Shown: positions 54,938-63,948 of the stretch, piece after piece
Layout of the letters: every line of letters starts with the position of its first letter
How positions within the stretch are numbered: the first letter of the stretch is position 1
Origin: a virus
Reading direction: 5' to 3' (one strand)
Length of the DNA stretch: 64,000 nucleotides
IMG/VR virus record: IMGVR_UViG_3300032246_000393
Coordinates: 1-64,000 of that record
The notes under the pieces: generated by a model
The model's database searches: none
Seen by the model: the letters and a program-made list of their open reading frames with translations, nothing else
Told to the model about the DNA's origin: nothing
Program-made: the position numbers and the translations under genes

Positions 54938-56586
54938 TAAGCGTTAAGTTTAAGAACAACTATGCCAGAACCACCATTAGACCCACTAATAAAAGTGGTT
55001 GAATTACCACCACCTCCACCTCCGCCGCCTGTGTTGTTTGTACCATCAATATTAGAACCACCAGCAGTGCCGCCACCTGTTCCACCAGAACCGCCGGGTC
55101 TAGAACCTCGTGAATCACCACACCCACCACCTCCACCTGCATAAGTTACAGATGTTCCAGTAATAGAGCTTGCGGTTCCTGCTCCACCATTACCGCCTTG
55201 ACTACCATTTCCTGCGGCTCCAGCAGCAGATGCACCACCGCCTCCGCCACTTGTGTAATAAGACGAACCGTCTGTAGAACCACCCGCTCCACTGTTTCCT
55301 TGAGATGGTGACGTAGTTGGCGTATTACCTGAGGCTCCAGAAAAACCCGGAGGATTACCAGCACCACCACCACCAGAACCGCCGGCTGTACCGTTAAAAC
55401 TTTGGCTTCCGCCTGCTCCACCACCAGCAGAAGTGATAGTAGAAAAAGTTGAACTTCCGCCATTTAAAGAATTTGTGCGTGGGGTTCCAGCTCCCCCAGC
55501 GCCACCAGCGCCAACGACGATTGTATACGTAGTACCGGGGGTGACAGAAAAAGAAGTACCTGTTCTAAAGCCACCAGCACCGCCTCCGCCACCAGAAGAA
55601 CCACCACCGCCTCCACCACCAACAACCAAATAGTCAACGCTACTAATACCGTATGGCATTGTGTACGGAGTAGTGCTGTTAAACGAAACTACAGTAACTT
55701 GATTAGAGACTGTGTATCTAAGAATGACTATGCCTGAGCCACCTGCGCCGCCGGGGCCGGGTGTACCAGCGCCATAACCACCGCCACCACCACCACCGGT
55801 ATTTCCCGCTCCTGATGTTGCGTTTGGTGATGAGTCAAATCCACCATTGCCACCGCCGCCTATTCCACCAAGTCCCGGAATAACGCCAGTTGTATTGTTT
55901 CCACCACCGCCTCCGCCAGCATAATAAACACCTGTGCCTGATAAAGATGAAGCTAAACCAGAGCCCCCATTACCACCAGCCAATTGCGTAGCAGTAATAT
56001 TAGTGCCTGCAGAACCAGCACCGCCACCACCTGCGCCATTAAAGCTTCCTGTGCCACTTACATATCCACCATTGTTTCCTTGCGATGGACTTGTGCTTGG
56101 GGTATTACCAACGCCAAAAGAGCTAACACTATTAGCATCCCTACCAGCCCCGCCGCCAGAACCTCCTGAACCACCAGTAGCACCATTACCACCGCCGTAA
56201 CCACCACCAGCCGATGTTATAGATGCTGGCGCACCAATCGAAGAACTTCCACCAGCAACACCATTGCCGTTACTAGTACCAGCAGTCCCGCCTGAACCAA
56301 CAGTTATCGTATAGGATGTGCCGGGCGTAACAGCTAATGCTGTACCTGTTCTAAAACCTCCGCCACCTCCGCCACCACCATTGGAACCGCCGCCACCACC
56401 CCCAGCTACGATCAAATAATCTACAGATGTAACGCCAGCAGGGGCAACCCACGTAGAAGTTGAAGTAAATATTTGAACTACAACAGATGCTGTTGGAGAT
56501 AATCCTGTAAGCGTCCAAATGCCTGACCCGCGAAATGCAGGCGGTATAGCATTTATTATTTGACCGGGATAACCATGAATTGCCAT
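54937..56586 (-). CDS. Glycine-rich tail fibre protein, copy A
   Basis: 549 aa, close in plan to copy B. Two VDYL(I/V)V units and long Gly/Ser/Asn-rich runs. The first ~30 residues (MAIHGYPGQIINAIPP) resemble the start of copy B and may be the virion-attachment end. High Gly content suggests a flexible or polyglycine-helix fibre shaft. Confidence 0.8.
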   Translation of the reverse strand: MAIHGYPGQIINAIPPAFRGSGIWTLTGLSPTASVVVQIFTSTSTWVAPAGVTSVDYLIVAGGGGGGSNGGGGGGGGFRTGTALAVTPGTSYTITVGSGGTAGTSNGNGVAGGSSSIGAPASITSAGGGYGGGNGATGGSGGSGGGAGRDANSVSSFGVGNTPSTSPSQGNNGGYVSGTGSFNGAGGGGAGSAGTNITATQLAGGNGGSGLASSLSGTGVYYAGGGGGGNNTTGVIPGLGGIGGGGNGGFDSSPNATSGAGNTGGGGGGGYGAGTPGPGGAGGSGIVILRYTVSNQVTVVSFNSTTPYTMPYGISSVDYLVVGGGGGGGSSGGGGGAGGFRTGTSFSVTPGTTYTIVVGAGGAGGAGTPRTNSLNGGSSTFSTITSAGGGAGGSQSFNGTAGGSGGGGAGNPPGFSGASGNTPTTSPSQGNSGAGGSTDGSSYYTSGGGGGASAAGAAGNGSQGGNGGAGTASSITGTSVTYAGGGGGCGDSRGSRPGGSGGTGGGTAGGSNIDGTNNTGGGGGGGGNSTTFISGSNGGSGIVVLKLNA

Positions 56587-56598
56587 AGCAACCCCTTA

Positions 56599-56997
56599 TT
56601 AAGACGATATATCTTCGTAGCTTATTGAATAGGTAATCCCACTAGCTGTACCAGAAGTTACAGAAATACATCTATCTTCTTCCAAGTAAATCGCTGTAGT
56701 TTTATCCGTAACGATCAACGAAGCTAGTGCAGGGACCGATACTGTGCTTACGATTGGGTACGCTGTACCGCCCGATGGTGCAGAGCCTTGAGCAACTGCG
56801 CCGTTCGTATAAAGAGACACGGTAGTATTTACAGCAGCAGAACCATTTACATTAGCCGCAACGATCTGATTGATCTTTAAGACCTTACCAGAACCAGAAG
56901 CGTTAGTTAATAGAACCACCGCAGTAGTACCGCTAGGTGTTAGATACGTTGTCTTACCATAGATGGTAGTGACGTTAACAATATTTGGGGCTGCCAT
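56599..56997 (-). CDS. Small virion protein, conserved beta type
   Basis: 132 aa, Thr/Val/Ser-rich beta protein with strands throughout. The composition fits a fibre base or decoration protein. It sits between fibre genes. Not identified further. Confidence 0.65.
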   Translation of the reverse strand: MAAPNIVNVTTIYGKTTYLTPSGTTAVVLLTNASGSGKVLKINQIVAANVNGSAAVNTTVSLYTNGAVAQGSAPSGGTAYPIVSTVSVPALASLIVTDKTTAIYLEEDRCISVTSGTASGITYSISYEDISS

Positions 56998-57008
56998 GAT
57001 TGTGCTCC

Positions 57009-58112
57009 TTAGAATCCAAAGATCATCGCCATAGCGATGGATTTACCTGTTGATATACCACCTGCCGCCCAAGTTGGAGCAGACCCTGCACCGTTTGATG
57101 TAAGAACGTAACCACTTGTGCCGGTAGCCAAGAATGTTGTAGCGCCTGAACCTGTTTGGTAAGGAATGTAATTAGCACCGCCGCCAGCTAAGTTAGTCGC
57201 TGTTCCGACAGCTAAACTTGATTGTGCTGTGTATTGAGGGGCAGAAGCACCCGCCGTTAATACGTAGTTAGTTGTGCCTAGTGTTAAAAAGGTAGATGTT
57301 CCAACACCAGATTGGTAATGCAATGCGCCTGTAGTACCACCAGCAAGATTAGTTGCAGCCCCCGCTGTAGTAGCTGAACCTACCGCTAATGTGCTTTGGG
57401 CTACATACTGAGGAGCCGATGCGCCAGCAGTTAAGACGTAGTTGGTTGTACCAAGACCTAGCGTTGTTGTAGCGTTTGTGCCTGACTGATATACCAGAGA
57501 GCCTGCTGCACCGCCTGTGACATTCGTTGCTGTAGTTGCTGTTCCAACTGTAATGCCAGTAGGGTTAGACCACTGCGGGGCACTGCCCGTAGAAGTCATT
57601 AAGTAAGTGCTAGTACCAATCGGTAGTTTAGTAAGGGCTGTACCTGAAGCGTAGTAAGTTGTGTCGCCTGCTGTAAATGCGGACTGACCTGTACCACCAT
57701 TAGTGGTAGTCAAAACCCCAGTAACATTAGACAGATTAACCGTACCAACTGTTGACTTCAACGCACCGGTTGTATCAAACGTACCATCAGTTGTCCACGT
57801 ATCACCAACTTGCAAAGTCACTTTAGCTATGACTCGTAACGTACTAGCGTTGTTGTAGTAAACCGTAATAGTTACAGCGGCGGTGTCGCAATTCTCAATG
57901 TTAATCGTCTTAATAATGCGACGAGTAGACGCCGCAGGGGCTGCTACTAAAGTAACCGTAGTTACACCGTTTAAAGCACCATCAGAGGAACCTTCGGTAA
58001 ATGTTGCGCCGGTATTGTCGGAGTACGAAGTAACAAAGCCCGGATTAGTTGTGGTAGGTGTACCACTCATTACCGCTTGAATGGACTTCGATGTTGAGTC
58101 TAGGATAAGCAT
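57009..58112 (-). CDS. Tail fibre protein with tandem repeats
   Basis: 367 aa. Around residues 160-350 a repeat unit occurs about four times, with TNYVLTAGASAPQ and (A/V)G(S/T)AT.. (A/T)NLAGG elements. Such repeats form intertwined trimeric fibre shafts. The N-terminal part is a beta-rich attachment region. Confidence 0.8.
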   Translation of the reverse strand: MLILDSTSKSIQAVMSGTPTTTNPGFVTSYSDNTGATFTEGSSDGALNGVTTVTLVAAPAASTRRIIKTINIENCDTAAVTITVYYNNASTLRVIAKVTLQVGDTWTTDGTFDTTGALKSTVGTVNLSNVTGVLTTTNGGTGQSAFTAGDTTYYASGTALTKLPIGTSTYLMTSTGSAPQWSNPTGITVGTATTATNVTGGAAGSLVYQSGTNATTTLGLGTTNYVLTAGASAPQYVAQSTLAVGSATTAGAATNLAGGTTGALHYQSGVGTSTFLTLGTTNYVLTAGASAPQYTAQSSLAVGTATNLAGGGANYIPYQTGSGATTFLATGTSGYVLTSNGAGSAPTWAAGGISTGKSIAMAMIFGF

Positions 58113-58121
58113 GTTTGCCCC

Positions 58122-58469
58122 TTAACTGTAAAACCAAGCATAGGACTCTGCTTGCGGATTTGTTACTGCTTTTCCAGCAGGGTACGTGATGAATACGTCC
58201 TGAGTACCAGTACTAAAATTAACTGTGCTTCCAGAGTTACTAGAAGATAAAACGGATGTTCTTGTCAGGGTATTTACCCCTGAGTATGTGCCGATACCAA
58301 CTTCCCAAGTAGCCCCACCCTGAGTAGCTATGGTGTAGAAGCACGTATCGCCAATGGTTAACACCGCGCTAAATGCTTGGAATCCTGTAGCTGCGCCCAA
58401 CAACGTAACCGCTCCGGTTCCGGGGGCTGACGCTGTTTCTTTTACGCGATCTGCTTGAACTAACGCCAT
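58122..58469 (-). CDS. Tail-fibre base-like small protein
   Basis: 115 aa. The N-terminus MALVQADRVKETASAPGTG and a TLTRTSVLSSSNSGS segment form a pattern common in phage fibre N-terminal or adaptor modules. Likely a fibre component. Confidence 0.7.
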   Translation of the reverse strand: MALVQADRVKETASAPGTGAVTLLGAATGFQAFSAVLTIGDTCFYTIATQGGATWEVGIGTYSGVNTLTRTSVLSSSNSGSTVNFSTGTQDVFITYPAGKAVTNPQAESYAWFYS

Positions 58470-58479
58470 AGTGGCACCT

Positions 58480-59463
58480 TTAAATCGTATTAATCAACAC
58501 CCAATCGCCTTGCTCGGAAGTATTAATAGGCGTCCAATCTACATTGTACAAGTCACCTACCGAACCCCTAGCCGCTGCTCCTGCCAATGCTACAGAAATT
58601 ACTTTGTTAACACTAGCCACTGCCGCCGCCGCTTGATTACCAGTAAGTGCAACTGCAAATCCCGGAGTTATATTACCAACTCTGCCTGTAGCCGCAACTC
58701 CTGTAGCATTTTTAACTTCACCAGATGTTGGGGCTACTGTTCCAGCACTACCTGCCGCAGCTACGCCTGTTAACGCGTTGTTATTAGTCGAGGATGGTTG
58801 AACCATTCCCAAACTTCCATACGCTACAACACCAACGCCTTCGTTATATGCTTCTAGTATTCCAGCACTACCTCTAGCAAGAACATTAGTAAGCAGCGAA
58901 CTTATACCGGGGTACACCGTGCCTCTAAACCCCGCAGCTTCTACGCCTGTTAGTGTTTGGAAGTAATCGTTAGAGCCTGTAACAGCGCCAACATTTCCTA
59001 CCGCACTAACCCCAGTAATACCCAACGTAGTTGATGTAGATACAGTACCCGCGTTACCAGAAGCACTTACCCCACTAAGTTGCGTAATACTTCCAGCTAA
59101 CGTCGTAACGGTGCCAACCGTACCTGTTGCAAGAACTCCTGTACCGGGAAGATTCGGGCCGCTTGTACCTTCAATCGTACCGGTAAACCCATACAACTCC
59201 GTATGGAACAAAGTTGCAGAGTTTTCAGTAAATGTCGTTACCGTACCCGCACTTCCAGAAGCCGAAACGCCTGTAAGCGATATACCAAGAACAGCTATAA
59301 CGTCAGCAACCGTACCAGTAGCATTTACTCCAGATAACGCCGCTACAAAGTTTGGCGTTTCATTACCTACAAGACCACTGGCAGAAACCCCTGTCAGTTC
59401 AATTACAACGCCGCCGCTTAACGCGCTATACGGAGCGGCTGAATAGGGGTTAAAGCCGTACAT
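58480..59463 (-). CDS. Repeat-rich tail protein (GV-A-G repeats)
   Basis: 327 aa containing about 13 tandem repeats with core (L/S)(T/S)GVxAxGxxGxV, spaced roughly 20-25 residues apart. The repeat suggests a regular beta solenoid or beta-prism shaft. N-terminus MYGFNPYSAAPYSALSGG. A structural fibre role is inferred. Confidence 0.75.
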   Translation of the reverse strand: MYGFNPYSAAPYSALSGGVVIELTGVSASGLVGNETPNFVAALSGVNATGTVADVIAVLGISLTGVSASGSAGTVTTFTENSATLFHTELYGFTGTIEGTSGPNLPGTGVLATGTVGTVTTLAGSITQLSGVSASGNAGTVSTSTTLGITGVSAVGNVGAVTGSNDYFQTLTGVEAAGFRGTVYPGISSLLTNVLARGSAGILEAYNEGVGVVAYGSLGMVQPSSTNNNALTGVAAAGSAGTVAPTSGEVKNATGVAATGRVGNITPGFAVALTGNQAAAAVASVNKVISVALAGAAARGSVGDLYNVDWTPINTSEQGDWVLINTI

Positions 59464-59469
59464 GGTTTA

Positions 59470-59955
59470 TTAGGTAGTAGCTAAACGCAACAGAGCGGTC
59501 GAAGTCGTGTTAGAAGGCATCGTCAAAGTAAATGTACCGGATGTAACCGTCTGGGCAGTAAACGTATGGGCGCTCACTGCTTTATTACTTTGAGTGCTGT
59601 TATAAACCAACACGCAATCAAACGACGAGAACGTCACAGGGCTACCAGATGAACCATACACAATACTTGCTGATGGAGTCCAATAAGCAGTACCTGCCGT
59701 AGCCGACGAGTTTGACGACGCTGGAGGCGTTGCGTTCGTAACCGTTACACCACCAGCCGAATAGTTCGCGCTAGATACTTCGCCCGAAGCCGTATAAGCC
59801 GTGGTCGCTGCATTGATGGTAGCCGAGGTTAAATATAATGCCGCTTTAAACGTATCGGCAGCTGAAGTGCCACGAGTAGGAGCGGTGCCGAAGTTGTGCG
59901 TAGCCGTCATGAGTTCAGACATGAACGATGTGCACATTGATTGGGTATTTGCCAT
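59470..59955 (-). CDS. Structural tail protein, paralogue 1
   Basis: 161 aa, beta-rich. It shares order and motifs (TTAYT, E-V, AGG, SNK(A/S)V, TFT(L/V)TMP and TALLR/TALIR) with the 140 aa protein at 60169, so the two are duplicates. Likely tail or neck decoration. Confidence 0.7.
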   Translation of the reverse strand: MANTQSMCTSFMSELMTATHNFGTAPTRGTSAADTFKAALYLTSATINAATTAYTASGEVSSANYSAGGVTVTNATPPASSNSSATAGTAYWTPSASIVYGSSGSPVTFSSFDCVLVYNSTQSNKAVSAHTFTAQTVTSGTFTLTMPSNTTSTALLRLATT

Positions 59956-59968
59956 TTTAGTCCTCTAC

Positions 59969-60160
59969 TTAAAAAGATGCGGCAACAGGCAGGCCGCTTA
60001 CATCGTACTTCTTCAACACCATGTCAACAGAACGGTGAACAAGTTCGCCGTCCAACCAATATTCCACCCAACGGGTAGTTTCATTTTCTGTGTCAACTAC
60101 ACCTTCTTTTTTCTCTAGAAGGGAGTCATCCATTTCGCCTTTTGTTGTTTGAACCAACAT
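59969..60160 (-). CDS. Small protein between paralogous tail genes
   Basis: 63 aa from the ATG at 60158-60160, with AGGAG upstream; the longer frame to 60241 lies inside the next gene and is unsupported. Acidic, with a Trp-rich centre. Function unknown. Confidence 0.65.
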   Translation of the reverse strand: MLVQTTKGEMDDSLLEKKEGVVDTENETTRWVEYWLDGELVHRSVDMVLKKYDVSGLPVAASF

Positions 60161-60168
60161 GTAATCTC

Positions 60169-60591
60169 CTATGGGAACCGAATTAGTGCGGTTGTTGCCG
60201 TATTTACCGGCATAGTTACAGTGAATGTTTGATTGGTACATGTTTTATCAGCACCAAAATCTAACACCGCAACAGATTTATTGCTTCGCGTTACGTTATA
60301 TATTAACGCTCCACGTGTGGTAAAAGACGCGCTTGTCCACACAACATTATTAAAATCTACATACACCGTACCATCAGTACTAGTACTAATAGTTACATCC
60401 GTTAATTGTTTTCCCCCGGCAGTATATCCTGTGCCGGTTACTTCATTGTTCGTTGTGTAAGCTGTAGTATCTGGCCCTAACGTAGCTGAACCGGTATACA
60501 ACGCTATGTACAGCGTATCTGTTGCCAAGTTCTGCCCAGCTTGAAGCATCTCTTGCTTGAAGCTTGTCGTTATGCCTTGTTGTATAGCCAT
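60169..60591 (-). CDS. Structural tail protein, paralogue 2
   Basis: 140 aa, beta-rich, homologous to the gene at 59470. Overlaps the neck gene stop by one base. Probably virion surface or tail. Confidence 0.7.
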   Translation of the reverse strand: MAIQQGITTSFKQEMLQAGQNLATDTLYIALYTGSATLGPDTTAYTTNNEVTGTGYTAGGKQLTDVTISTSTDGTVYVDFNNVVWTSASFTTRGALIYNVTRSNKSVAVLDFGADKTCTNQTFTVTMPVNTATTALIRFP

Positions 60592-61514
60592 TACTGAGTA
60601 ACCTTAATTCTTGCCTGACCGTCGCGGTATGCGTCACCACGTTCGAGGCCTGTACCCAGACGATTAAGCTGACCAAGAGCCTCTTTAAACTTAGTCTCGT
60701 AATACGCCATCATATCTTGTTCGCCCTTCATAAAGATGTAGGCTTCGACTAACGAACCATACAAAAGCACTGGAGAATAATTATCGCCTAGCCATGAAGA
60801 ACCGTCTGCATTAATTAGTGTTTGGACAGGGACGGAAAAGCCCGAACCCGCACCAAGAATTGTTGTGCTAGCAGTCAACGAATCACCGACGGTATAGAAC
60901 GAACCACCGCTACGCAAAGTCACTGCTGTAATAGAACCGCCTGACACAATAATGTCTGCGGTTGCGCCTGTACCTGTACCGCCTGTTAACGGCACTCGAT
61001 AGTAACTGCCGTTTGTGTATCCTGAGCCACCAGCAATAGTCCCCAAAAGTCGAATGATGCCTTGAACAATAGATACTGGATAATAGTAGTAATGCAGTTC
61101 AATGCTGTATCTGCTATCCGGTGTAGGGGCCAACATAAAACTCAACTCGTTAGTGGCTCCTCGGTTCAACACTTCTGGACCAAACAAAGAGTAGTACTTA
61201 GGAATGCCCGTGTCTGTTGGGCTAGGATACGCAGCCCTTAAGAAGTTAACATCCTTGTTAAGCAGATACTCATAGGTGCCAGTTGAATCAATGACCGCCA
61301 TTGAAAATACCGACAAGAAGTCGGTAGGGCAACTAAGGTAAGGGCTGTTAGGTTGAGACGTGCCAGTGACGTTTCTACGCAAGGGAGGTATTTGAACGGT
61401 GTTGTACACACGTTCTTCTGCCTGAGTAACAAAGACAGGGATATTAGCTACGAAATCAGTCTCGTAGTTCTGGGTGTAATCCTGAATCGTCTGCCAAAGT
61501 TCTGCGTAGTTCAT
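60591..61514 (-). CDS. Neck/head-tail connector-like protein 1
   Basis: 307 aa. The N-terminal helix MNYAELWQTIQDYTQNYE and a central Gly-rich loop (TGGTGTGATADIIVSGGS) fit a group of connector or tail-adaptor proteins of podoviruses (T7 gp11-like in place). The other connector candidate lies a few genes away at 62435. Assignment by analogy. Confidence 0.6.
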   Translation of the reverse strand: MNYAELWQTIQDYTQNYETDFVANIPVFVTQAEERVYNTVQIPPLRRNVTGTSQPNSPYLSCPTDFLSVFSMAVIDSTGTYEYLLNKDVNFLRAAYPSPTDTGIPKYYSLFGPEVLNRGATNELSFMLAPTPDSRYSIELHYYYYPVSIVQGIIRLLGTIAGGSGYTNGSYYRVPLTGGTGTGATADIIVSGGSITAVTLRSGGSFYTVGDSLTASTTILGAGSGFSVPVQTLINADGSSWLGDNYSPVLLYGSLVEAYIFMKGEQDMMAYYETKFKEALGQLNRLGTGLERGDAYRDGQARIKVTQ

Positions 61515-61543
61515 TGTAAACTTATCCCTAACCCACTATTAAC

Positions 61544-61801
61544 TTAACCCATCGGGCCACGAGCCATTACACCTTTAGTAGCTGCGCCGGTACCACGAAT
61601 TTTGATGCCATCAGTCTTCTCAGGTTTGTAGTTACCTTTGCTGATACCGCCAACTGAAGGGTTTGATTCATTCATATCCGCAGCGCCAGTCTTAGTAGGC
61701 ACTTTAGCTTCCACGTTTTTACCACTCATGTTGTGGGGTTTAGCGTATACGTCAGCTTGGCCTATTTCTTTGCCCTTAACTTTTTCTGAAAATTTAGCCA
61801 T
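61544..61801 (-). CDS. Small basic virion-region protein
   Basis: 85 aa from the ATG at 61799-61801, with AAGGGG six bases upstream; the frame to 61837 overlaps the preceding gene and is less likely. Lys/Gly-rich and disordered. Function unknown. Confidence 0.7.
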   Translation of the reverse strand: MAKFSEKVKGKEIGQADVYAKPHNMSGKNVEAKVPTKTGAADMNESNPSVGGISKGNYKPEKTDGIKIRGTGAATKGVMARGPMG

Positions 61802-61811
61802 GTTGTACCCC

Positions 61812-61997
61812 TTAGCCTGACTTCTGGTTAGCAGCACGAGCCAAATTACGACCCATAGACTTCATTGACTCAGTAGTTACGCCGCCCTTTTTAAGCGACA
61901 ATTTTGTACCTTTGCCGCCTTTGTGTTCTTGCATGTCGTGTTGCTTCATAGCTTTCTTAATCATAGCTACGTCTTGCTTCTTATCTTCTTTGTCCAT
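61812..61997 (-). CDS. Small basic protein with KKGG motif
   Basis: 61 aa, very basic, with LKKGGVTTESMKSMGRN near the C-terminal half, a short motif type recurring in small virion-region proteins of aquatic phages. Function unknown; possibly DNA or virion binding. Confidence 0.7.
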   Translation of the reverse strand: MDKEDKKQDVAMIKKAMKQHDMQEHKGGKGTKLSLKKGGVTTESMKSMGRNLARAANQKSG

Positions 61998-62006
61998 GTC
62001 TTACTC

Positions 62007-62435
62007 CTAAGTAATCGTGATAGTCACGTTTTCTACTACACCCGCAGATGTTAGATAGTTAGGTGTTAACCCATCATCGTTTGCACTTGCGCCACCAACC
62101 GGTGCCCAACCCCACTGAATAACTCGACTACCTTCACCCGGATAGCCCTGTGCGTCTAAAGTAGGGGCGTTACCGTTTACTATTTGCAACCCAGTCAAGC
62201 CAGATTGCGTATAGCTACGATCTGGGCGAGGGTTTCTTATACCCTGTGGATCGTCTACCGGATACATACCTAACTGCAACTGCGGTTGATCTGGGTCCCA
62301 ACATGTTGGGCATACTAACAATTCGTAGTTCTTTGTTTTAACAACTTCGCGTTTAAGTATCTTTAACTTATACCGCATCCCGCAGCGATCACATTCGGCA
62401 ATCGCATTTTTACCGGATGCAAACCGGTTAGACAT
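62007..62435 (-). CDS. Zinc-ribbon conserved phage protein
   Basis: 142 aa. CDRCG (15-19) and CPTCW (42-46) form a zinc ribbon; the rest is Pro/Gly-rich. Proteins of this plan are conserved beside neck genes of aquatic phages. It overlaps the next gene by one base. A role in virion assembly is inferred. Confidence 0.75.
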   Translation of the reverse strand: MSNRFASGKNAIAECDRCGMRYKLKILKREVVKTKNYELLVCPTCWDPDQPQLQLGMYPVDDPQGIRNPRPDRSYTQSGLTGLQIVNGNAPTLDAQGYPGEGSRVIQWGWAPVGGASANDDGLTPNYLTSAGVVENVTITIT

Positions 62436-63367
62436 TACACAGTACTCCCAATGAACTGCTGTCTCGGCACAAAACGTATTGCGGCTTTTTCACGATCCTC
62501 GTCTGCCGCCAACTGCCATGCTTCATCATACTGTTGTTTCAATATCGCAAGCCTATCCATACCTTCAGGAACCTTACCCGCTATGTAATACGATAACCCA
62601 GCGGCCATACAAGGAATAAAACGAAATGGTACGTCCATTACGTTAACGCCGCCACCAGCATCTTGCGTTCTACGCAAACGCCAGTACACAAACTGATATG
62701 GTTGCGATCCATCTGGAGTAGGCCAGACACTCACGCATGGGAGCTGTGCCCAATAAGCTGTATCACCGGCTGCGTGCGAAGCTGCGGTAGTGTTTTGTTG
62801 CCCACGGAAGCAGTTATTTAATGTGCTACCGGTAATGTATCCGTAGTTGATTAGCTCGTTACCAATCTTAATAAACCCCGCAGCGGGAAAATTAGTAACA
62901 TTGCTAAGCGTAATCGTCGTAGATGTAGCAGTAATTGCACTAACTAACGTAGCTCCAACAGGTGAAGTCATACCGTTTAGTCGTTGAATCCATACTTGAA
63001 TTGGACGCGCTTGCTGCAGTTTATTAGGTAATGTAGCGTACGTAGATACGCTTATTCGGGTGATCGTAAGGTCTGCTTGGGTCGCTTGTTGGTTGGCGTT
63101 AGTACGAATAACATGCTCAAGCAAATCAATAGTATCGTCAGGAAGTGCATAAGTATTTTGCCCTTGTACAAGACTAATCAAACCCTGTTCAATCGTCCAC
63201 ATGTTGATACCACGGTTTGCCCATTCAGCAAACATGATATTCAAACTACGTCTTGCGGTCTTTAAGTCATAGCCCGTACGTAACTGACTACCGGCGCGTT
63301 CAAACGCCTCCTCAACTAACTCGGAGAGGTCTAAATTAAAACTAGTAAGACCAGAAGTATTTGCCAT
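62435..63367 (-). CDS. Neck/head-tail connector-like protein 2
   Basis: 310 aa. Begins with helices (LVEEAFERAG, LKTARRSLNIMFAEWANRG), then a beta/Gly-Thr-rich middle and a C-terminal helix (ILKQQYDEAWQLAADEDRE). This pattern is common to P22 gp4- or T7 gp11-type adaptor proteins by position and size. It follows the capsid-side small proteins. Assignment by analogy. Confidence 0.65.
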   Translation of the reverse strand: MANTSGLTSFNLDLSELVEEAFERAGSQLRTGYDLKTARRSLNIMFAEWANRGINMWTIEQGLISLVQGQNTYALPDDTIDLLEHVIRTNANQQATQADLTITRISVSTYATLPNKLQQARPIQVWIQRLNGMTSPVGATLVSAITATSTTITLSNVTNFPAAGFIKIGNELINYGYITGSTLNNCFRGQQNTTAASHAAGDTAYWAQLPCVSVWPTPDGSQPYQFVYWRLRRTQDAGGGVNVMDVPFRFIPCMAAGLSYYIAGKVPEGMDRLAILKQQYDEAWQLAADEDREKAAIRFVPRQQFIGSTV

Positions 63368-63369
63368 GA

Positions 63370-63543
63370 TTACTTCATTTTCTTAAGAGTTTCCGCCAAA
63401 CGTGCGCGTTGTCCTATTTTGCCGGGCTTTTTTGCAGCCGCTGCAAGTTTCTTTGCTGGTATTGGCTTGCCTTCTTTTGCGCCAAGCTGAGCACGAAGAG
63501 CACCGGGTTTTTTGATAGCCTTTTGTATCCATTTTTCAGCCAT
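63370..63543 (-). CDS. 57 aa basic protein (MAEKWIQKAI type)
   Basis: Lys/Ala-rich. Starts MAEKWIQKAIKKPGALRAQL, a pattern I recognise in very small conserved proteins near neck genes of aquatic phages. Function unknown; probably a virion or DNA-binding component. Confidence 0.75.
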   Translation of the reverse strand: MAEKWIQKAIKKPGALRAQLGAKEGKPIPAKKLAAAAKKPGKIGQRARLAETLKKMK

Positions 63544-63785
63544 TATTTCCTCGCCATCCTCATGTTATCGACCAAATTTGGGTATGGTCTGCCAGCAGCC
63601 TTTGCCGCAGCTTTTGCCTTTGCTTTCTTGGCAGGGCTTAACGGCGTAGACTTCTTCTTGGGGTTGGGTTTATCCCACACCTCACCACCCTTTGCATACT
63701 GAGTAAAGTCAGTATTATCCCTACGCGGTTTACGCTTAGGGCCGGGCATTTTAGATGGGTTGATGTCACCCATACCCCGAGAAGC
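63543..63785 (-). CDS. Small basic protein with AKGG motif
   Basis: 80 aa if started at the ATG at 63783-63785. A GTG start at 63827 would add 14 residues, and the ATG at 63767 would shorten it to 74. It contains MPGPKRKPRR and YAKGGEVWDKPNP, then a Lys/Ala-rich tail. Start not certain. Function unknown. Confidence 0.6.
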   Translation of the reverse strand, partial: ASRGMGDINPSKMPGPKRKPRRDNTDFTQYAKGGEVWDKPNPKKKSTPLSPAKKAKAKAAAKAAGRPYPNLVDNMRMARK

Positions 63786-63792
63786 TCTCATC

Positions 63793-63948
63793 TCAGCACG
63801 CGCCGCCGCGTTTGTAATTCTTAGCACCGGCCATCTTCACATTTGTGCCTTTGGTTTTGCCTTTAACAGCAACACCATCACGGCTAGGGGCTGCAGTCTT
63901 AACAGCACCCATCTTAGAAGGGGTTGGGTATTTTTGTTTCGTTGCCAT
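63793..63948 (-). CDS. 51 aa basic protein with KRGG motif
   Basis: Starts at the ATG at 63946-63948 with AAGGAG six bases upstream. Very basic, ending in YKRGGAC. The same reading frame stays open upstream to the window edge (with a FAKGG motif), so a longer fusion is not excluded, but the good ribosome site favours this start. Confidence 0.6.
   Translation of the reverse strand: MATKQKYPTPSKMGAVKTAAPSRDGVAVKGKTKGTNVKMAGAKNYKRGGAC

Noticed and set aside
53805-56200. Long antisense frames rich in Pro, Thr and Ser over the glycine-rich fibre genes
   Set aside because: Complement of Gly codon runs produces Pro/Thr-rich open frames; no ribosome sites or promoters.
52695-56586. Diversity-generating retroelement acting on fibre genes
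   Set aside because: No reverse transcriptase gene and no template/variable repeat pair were seen; the two fibre genes are ordinary paralogues.
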